Assembly (NCBI RefSeq): GCF_003254565.1
Contig: NZ_QJRI01000172.1
Span: 62,001-126,000, forward strand
Direction: 5' to 3'
Source of the DNA: Flavobacterium nitrogenifigens
GTDB taxonomy: Bacteria > Bacteroidota > Bacteroidia > Flavobacteriales > Flavobacteriaceae
DNA length: 64,000 nucleotides
The notes beneath the pieces are model-generated. The model did not search any database. It was not told the origin of the DNA and worked only from the letters and a program-made list of their open reading frames with translations. Shown here piece after piece: positions 60,673 through 64,000 of this stretch (the first letter of the stretch is position 1; every line of letters begins with the position of its first letter). Both the position numbers and the translations under genes were made by a program.

Positions 60673-61215
60673 CTAAAACCTATATCCAGCACTCAATCCA
60701 AATTTTGCTACAATATTATGGTCTGTTTTATTCGCATTAAACAATAAAAACCCGTAGCCAACATTTGCTTCAAAAATAAATCCGCTTTTACTGGCCCATT
60801 TCCATCCTCCACCTGCTCCAAGAGCAAAATCGATAACATCGGGATTTTCAGTATAGGTTGAATGGTCTTCTGATGTGTACACTTTTTTGCCATCAATAGA
60901 AGTCAGCATTCCAAATCCTTCAGCAAAAAAACCAGATGCATATTTTTTACCAAAATATCTTCTGTAATAGGGAGAGATAGAATAATTCATGTCATTGCTT
61001 GTATCATTCGTTAATACATGAAAGTAATAAATACCTAACGACGATCTTTTGTTTAAATGCCTTTCATAGCTTACATTTAGAGTTTTGTCTAAAGCGGCAA
61101 TTGCATTTATGGTAATATCATTTTTTTTCTCAAAAGAATTTGACTCGATTTCGTTTTGAGCATTAGCAGAAAAAAAGGTAAAAAGAATGATAAGTAATAA
61201 ATAGTTTTTTTTCAT
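60673..61215 (-). CDS. small outer-membrane beta-barrel protein (DUF3575-like)
   Basis: 180 residues with a signal peptide (about 1-19, ending FSANAQ). The mature part has eight or so amphipathic strands (LDKTLNVSYERHLNKRSSLGIYYF, YYRRYFGKKYASGFFAEGFG) and ends with the outer-membrane beta signal FGLSAGYRF. Function is unknown. It shares a 39-bp upstream element, at the same distance, with the next barrel gene. Confidence 0.82.
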   Translation of the reverse strand: MKKNYLLLIILFTFFSANAQNEIESNSFEKKNDITINAIAALDKTLNVSYERHLNKRSSLGIYYFHVLTNDTSNDMNYSISPYYRRYFGKKYASGFFAEGFGMLTSIDGKKVYTSEDHSTYTENPDVIDFALGAGGGWKWASKSGFIFEANVGYGFLLFNANKTDHNIVAKFGLSAGYRF

Positions 61216-61269
61216 AAAAATTGATTTGAATTATTTGAAGCCAAAATTGACATAAGAAAAATTATAAAA

Positions 61270-61308
61270 GGTTTCAAAAGCTTAAAACTGTATAAATCGG
61301 TACTTATT
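61270..61308 (-). promoter_or_regulatory. shared upstream element, copy 1
   Basis: 39 bp upstream of the 61215 start (55-93 bp away). 35 of 39 positions match the element at 61996-62034, including CAAAAGCTTAAAA and GGTACTTATT. The two copies lie at the same distance from their genes, suggesting co-regulation or duplication. Confidence 0.6.
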
Positions 61309-61335
61309 TGCGTAGCTCTTTTGGATAAAAGAAAC

Positions 61336-61370
61336 AAAAAAACACCACTTATTTTAGAGTGGTGTTTTTT
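61336..61370. terminator. terminator after the 61386-61940 gene
   Basis: AAAAACACCACT and AGTGGTGTTTTT pair around an 8-nt loop, with T runs on both strands. Confidence 0.88.
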
Positions 61371-61385
61371 TAAATTATTATTGGT

Positions 61386-61940
61386 TTAGAAAAAGAAATA
61401 ACCAACAGATACTTGAAATACTCCGTTTTTATTTTTAATTGAAGAATTATCTACATTATTAATGTTAGTTAATCCCAGATTATATCTTACACCAAAATTA
61501 AGCCCGTTTTCAAGTTTGTATCCTAAGCCAAAATTAACACCAAAATCAAAAGTATTAAACGAATCTTTTATATCTGTTTTTTCATTTTTAGCAGAAAGCA
61601 AAAAGCCTATTTGCGGTCCAGCTTCAAGACTCAATCCTTTTGTTACATAGTATTTTCCCATTAAGGGAATGTTCAAATAATTCATAGCAATTATATCATT
61701 ATTGAAACTATATCCCTGACGAGAATACATTATTTCGGGTTGAAAAGAGAACTTTTCAGACAATGGAATTTCTGACATAACACCAATATTATATGATGTT
61801 ACAAAATCAGCATTTTCGGTATTATCTTCACTGATAGTTGCAAAGTTTAAACCCGCTTTAGCTCCAAATTTAATTTCTTGGGCATTTACATTCACAAATC
61901 CTAAAACTGTAAAAACAGCTAACAATAAAATTTTTTTCAT
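61386..61940 (-). CDS. outer-membrane beta-barrel protein (PorT-like, OMP_b-brl_2)
   Basis: 184 residues from the ATG at 61940; the frame start at 61970 lies in the leader. Signal peptide about 1-21 (ending NVNAQ). Landmarks of the family are EIKFGAKAGLNFATI at the start, FSFQPEIMYSRQGY, GLSLEAGPQIGFLLSA, and the final strand FQVSVGYFFF. It is an eight-strand barrel of unknown function. A stretch 56-94 bp upstream matches that of the neighbouring barrel gene. Confidence 0.88.
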   Translation of the reverse strand: MKKILLLAVFTVLGFVNVNAQEIKFGAKAGLNFATISEDNTENADFVTSYNIGVMSEIPLSEKFSFQPEIMYSRQGYSFNNDIIAMNYLNIPLMGKYYVTKGLSLEAGPQIGFLLSAKNEKTDIKDSFNTFDFGVNFGLGYKLENGLNFGVRYNLGLTNINNVDNSSIKNKNGVFQVSVGYFFF

Positions 61941-61995
61941 AAAATAGTGTTTTGAATTATTTGATACCAAAATTCAAAAAAGCAAAATTAGCAGA

Positions 61996-62034
61996 GGTCT
62001 CAAAAGCTTAAAAGTGGATAAATTGGTACTTATT
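61996..62034 (-). promoter_or_regulatory. shared upstream element, copy 2
   Basis: 39 bp, 35 of 39 identical to 61270-61308, starting 56 bp from the gene start at 61940. The rest of the 61941-62287 spacer shows no gene. Confidence 0.6.
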
Positions 62035-62287
62035 TCCAGCTGTTTCTTAACTTTTTCTTAGGAACATGAAACGTTGAAATAAACCAATTCTATTAAAGAT
62101 TTTACAGAATAATCGAATGATAATTTGTAATTCAGATCTTATTAATTGTCATTTTGTTTAGTTTTAATTGTAATTCCTTTAACAGTAAATAAAATCAATT
62201 AAGTATAGTTTCGTGATGGAAAATTATAGGTAATTACCTAAAAAAAAAAACAGAAACAGCATCCTAACTAAATAACCACTATATAGA

Positions 62288-63433
62288 TTGATCTTTACTA
62301 TTTTTTTTAACACGGCAATTTTTCAAGGAATAGTTCTTGGAGCAATTATTCTAAAATCACCACTATTTAAGAGTAATGCCAATAGATATCTGGCTTATGC
62401 AATATTTGCGCTTTCGGTGCTTATTGCCAATCTCGTTTTCGAAATAATTGATCTTTACAGCAGTATGCCTTTCCTGCGTTTTCTGGATAATGTAGAATGG
62501 GCATTTCTTTTTCCGGTTCTCATTTTTATGTTTGTTATACATCAGGTAAACCATCCAATTAGAAATACGAAAAAGATCCGCTGGTTGTATGCTCCGTTTG
62601 TATATTCAGCCATTACAAATGTTTTTTATGACTGTGATGCTGTCGCACATATTTTTACAATTCCGCACTTTCTTAAAAGTTTTCTAGAAACTTTAGGAAG
62701 TTTTGATTTTTATCTTGTTCTGTTATTTATGCCTTTTATGGCTGTTTATACTTTCGGTTTTATTAAATTTTCAAAAGATAAGCAGGAAAAAAAATGGATC
62801 ACTTTTCTATGGTTTTTGGTTTATGCATTAATGCTTTCCTGGATGGTGGTTATTTTGACAGGGCTGCTTTTTGAATATGATCTTTCTTATGTTATGCAGA
62901 TTTTGGCGTTGTTTGCTACATTTTTAATTCATTGCACGGCATATTATGGTGTGTTCAGATACAGGTTGGCTGACAATAAAACTGAAATCGAAGAATTGCT
63001 AAATAATAAGACTTTGTTAGACGATGAAATATTTGTTGAAGAAGTACCTATTAAAAGAGGAAATGACGCAAATGGCTTAGAAATCTTTACAAAAGAAAAC
63101 CCTTATTTTAAGAGATTGGAAATACTTTGCGAAGAGCATCAAATTTATAAAGACAGCAATTTAAACCGAGAAAAAGTAGCAGAAGAGCTGGGAATAAGTG
63201 CGGGATATGTTTCACAACTCGTCAATGTGATTACGGGAGATAACTTTGCCAATTACATAAATAACTATAGGGTTGAAGCCGTGAAAGAAATGATTCTCGA
63301 TTCGGATTATGAAAACTACAGCCTGCTGGCAATAGGATTAGAATCTGGATTCACTTCGAAGACTACTTTTCACAATGCTTTTAAAAAATCGACAGGTATG
63401 ACACCAAACAGCTTTCGGAATACCAATAAATAA
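62288..63433 (+). CDS. membrane AraC family transcriptional regulator
   Basis: 381 residues starting at TTG (62288); an in-frame stop 15 bp upstream excludes a longer form, and MIFTIFFNTAIFQGIVLG is the usual start. The N-terminal 220 residues contain six or seven membrane helices. A linker is followed by the AraC HTH (about 275-381, LNREKVAEELGISAGYVSQLVN and FTSKTTFHNAFKKSTGMTPNSFR). It links a membrane signal to transcription. It is divergent from the barrel gene pair and is a candidate regulator of the shared element; that is inference. Confidence 0.9.
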   Translation: MIFTIFFNTAIFQGIVLGAIILKSPLFKSNANRYLAYAIFALSVLIANLVFEIIDLYSSMPFLRFLDNVEWAFLFPVLIFMFVIHQVNHPIRNTKKIRWLYAPFVYSAITNVFYDCDAVAHIFTIPHFLKSFLETLGSFDFYLVLLFMPFMAVYTFGFIKFSKDKQEKKWITFLWFLVYALMLSWMVVILTGLLFEYDLSYVMQILALFATFLIHCTAYYGVFRYRLADNKTEIEELLNNKTLLDDEIFVEEVPIKRGNDANGLEIFTKENPYFKRLEILCEEHQIYKDSNLNREKVAEELGISAGYVSQLVNVITGDNFANYINNYRVEAVKEMILDSDYENYSLLAIGLESGFTSKTTFHNAFKKSTGMTPNSFRNTNK

Positions 63434-63520
63434 AATTGAATTTAGTTACATGTTTGAAAATAAATGAGTTATTTTTAGCCTTGATCGCGAAAACTGATAA
63501 TCAGAAACAGAAAAAAAATC

Positions 63521-64000
63521 ATGAAAAAAGAATTTCCAACCATAAAAACCGAAAGACTTTTGCTGCGACAATTTGCGGATAATGATCTTGAAAATGTTTT
63601 CAAAGGGCTTTCGCATCCAGAAGTTATTCAATATTATGGAGTGAGTTTTCAAACATTGGAAGCAACAAAAGAACAAATGATTTTCTTTGCTGACCTTGAA
63701 AAAAACGATACAGGAATTTGGTTTGCTATTTGCTCTGCTGACAATAAAACATTCTATGGAGCGGCGGGATTAAATAATTTAAGTAAAGAACATAAAAAAG
63801 CAGAAATTGGTTTTTGGTTAATTCCAGATTTTTGGGGACATGGAATTATCAAAGAAGCAATACCGCTAATTTGTAATTATGGCTTTGATAATTTAGAACT
63901 TAACAGAATTGAAGCATTTGTTGAGACAGAAAATAAGAATTGTAAAAACGTAATGGCTAAACTTGATTTTCAGTATGAAGGAACTATGAAAGAATGTGAA
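63521..64000 (+). CDS. GNAT N-acetyltransferase, RimJ/RimL type (cut by window end)
   Basis: The frame from ATG at 63521 runs 160 codons to the window edge without a stop. It starts MKKEFPTIKTERLLLRQF, typical of ribosomal-protein-type acetyltransferases, and has the CoA region EIGFWLIPDFWGHGIIKEA followed by NLELNRIEAFVETENKN. Few residues are missing. The substrate is unknown. Confidence 0.92.
   Translation, partial: MKKEFPTIKTERLLLRQFADNDLENVFKGLSHPEVIQYYGVSFQTLEATKEQMIFFADLEKNDTGIWFAICSADNKTFYGAAGLNNLSKEHKKAEIGFWLIPDFWGHGIIKEAIPLICNYGFDNLELNRIEAFVETENKNCKNVMAKLDFQYEGTMKECE

Overview
The window is a piece of a Flavobacterium chromosome, most likely from the gliding F. johnsoniae group. 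The evidence is low GC content, the gliding and type IX secretion genes gldK-gldL-gldM-gldN plus the gldN paralogue gldO, promoter -7 boxes of the Bacteroidota form TAnnTTTG, scarcity of Shine-Dalgarno sequences, and many lineage-typical families (DUF4494, DUF4269, DUF983, LptE-like, four-helix-bundle and GxxExxY proteins). There are two tRNAs (Glu, initiator Met) and no rRNA, CRISPR array, insertion sequence or prophage.

Layout. 1-2.0 kb: a secreted protein and a divergent CI/Cro-like regulator pair bounded by 7-bp tandem repeats. 2.1-5.2 kb: a SulP anion transporter converging on a secreted nucleotide pyrophosphatase across a nested inverted repeat. 5.5-14.3 kb: a housekeeping block on the minus strand (groEL, groES, secG, a TPR protein, lptE, a sigma-54 activator, miaB). 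Two orphan genes sit in it inside repeats: a four-helix-bundle gene splits groES from groEL, and a GxxExxY gene lies before miaB. 14.6-25.6 kb: topA, a degenerate arginase-fold protein, gldKLMN, gldO and an FAD oxidoreductase. 26.4-35.3 kb: an ABC-F ATPase, a phosphatidate phosphatase-like protein, a lipid kinase, a GNAT-like protein, a leucine-rich-repeat protein and a beta-propeller. 35.4-48.2 kb: tRNAs, small enzymes, a GT39 glycosyltransferase, an unusual aspartic protease, a GH130 protein, a hydrolase, a transporter and an Lrp regulator.

48.3-54.1 kb is a coherent catabolic locus: a winged-helix/TPR regulator, then an outer-membrane porin, an aspartase carrying a signal peptide, and a type II asparaginase. 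Together they predict that asparagine is converted to aspartate, then to fumarate and ammonia, in the periplasm. 54.2-57.1 kb holds exported small proteins and a 68-residue gene flanked by two copies of a five-hairpin array of about 220-230 bp. 57.4-64 kb holds a secreted Ppx/GppA-like protein, an AraC-SDR pair, two small outer-membrane barrels sharing an upstream element at the same spacing, a membrane AraC regulator and a truncated GNAT gene.

The strongest unexplained signal is between the genes. Many spacers carry inverted repeats whose arms are built from 7- or 8-bp tandem units, with different units at most loci. Three convergent junctions are filled by nested palindromes. Several single genes look like cargo bounded by such repeats. 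All calls are from reading the sequence alone; no database search was run.
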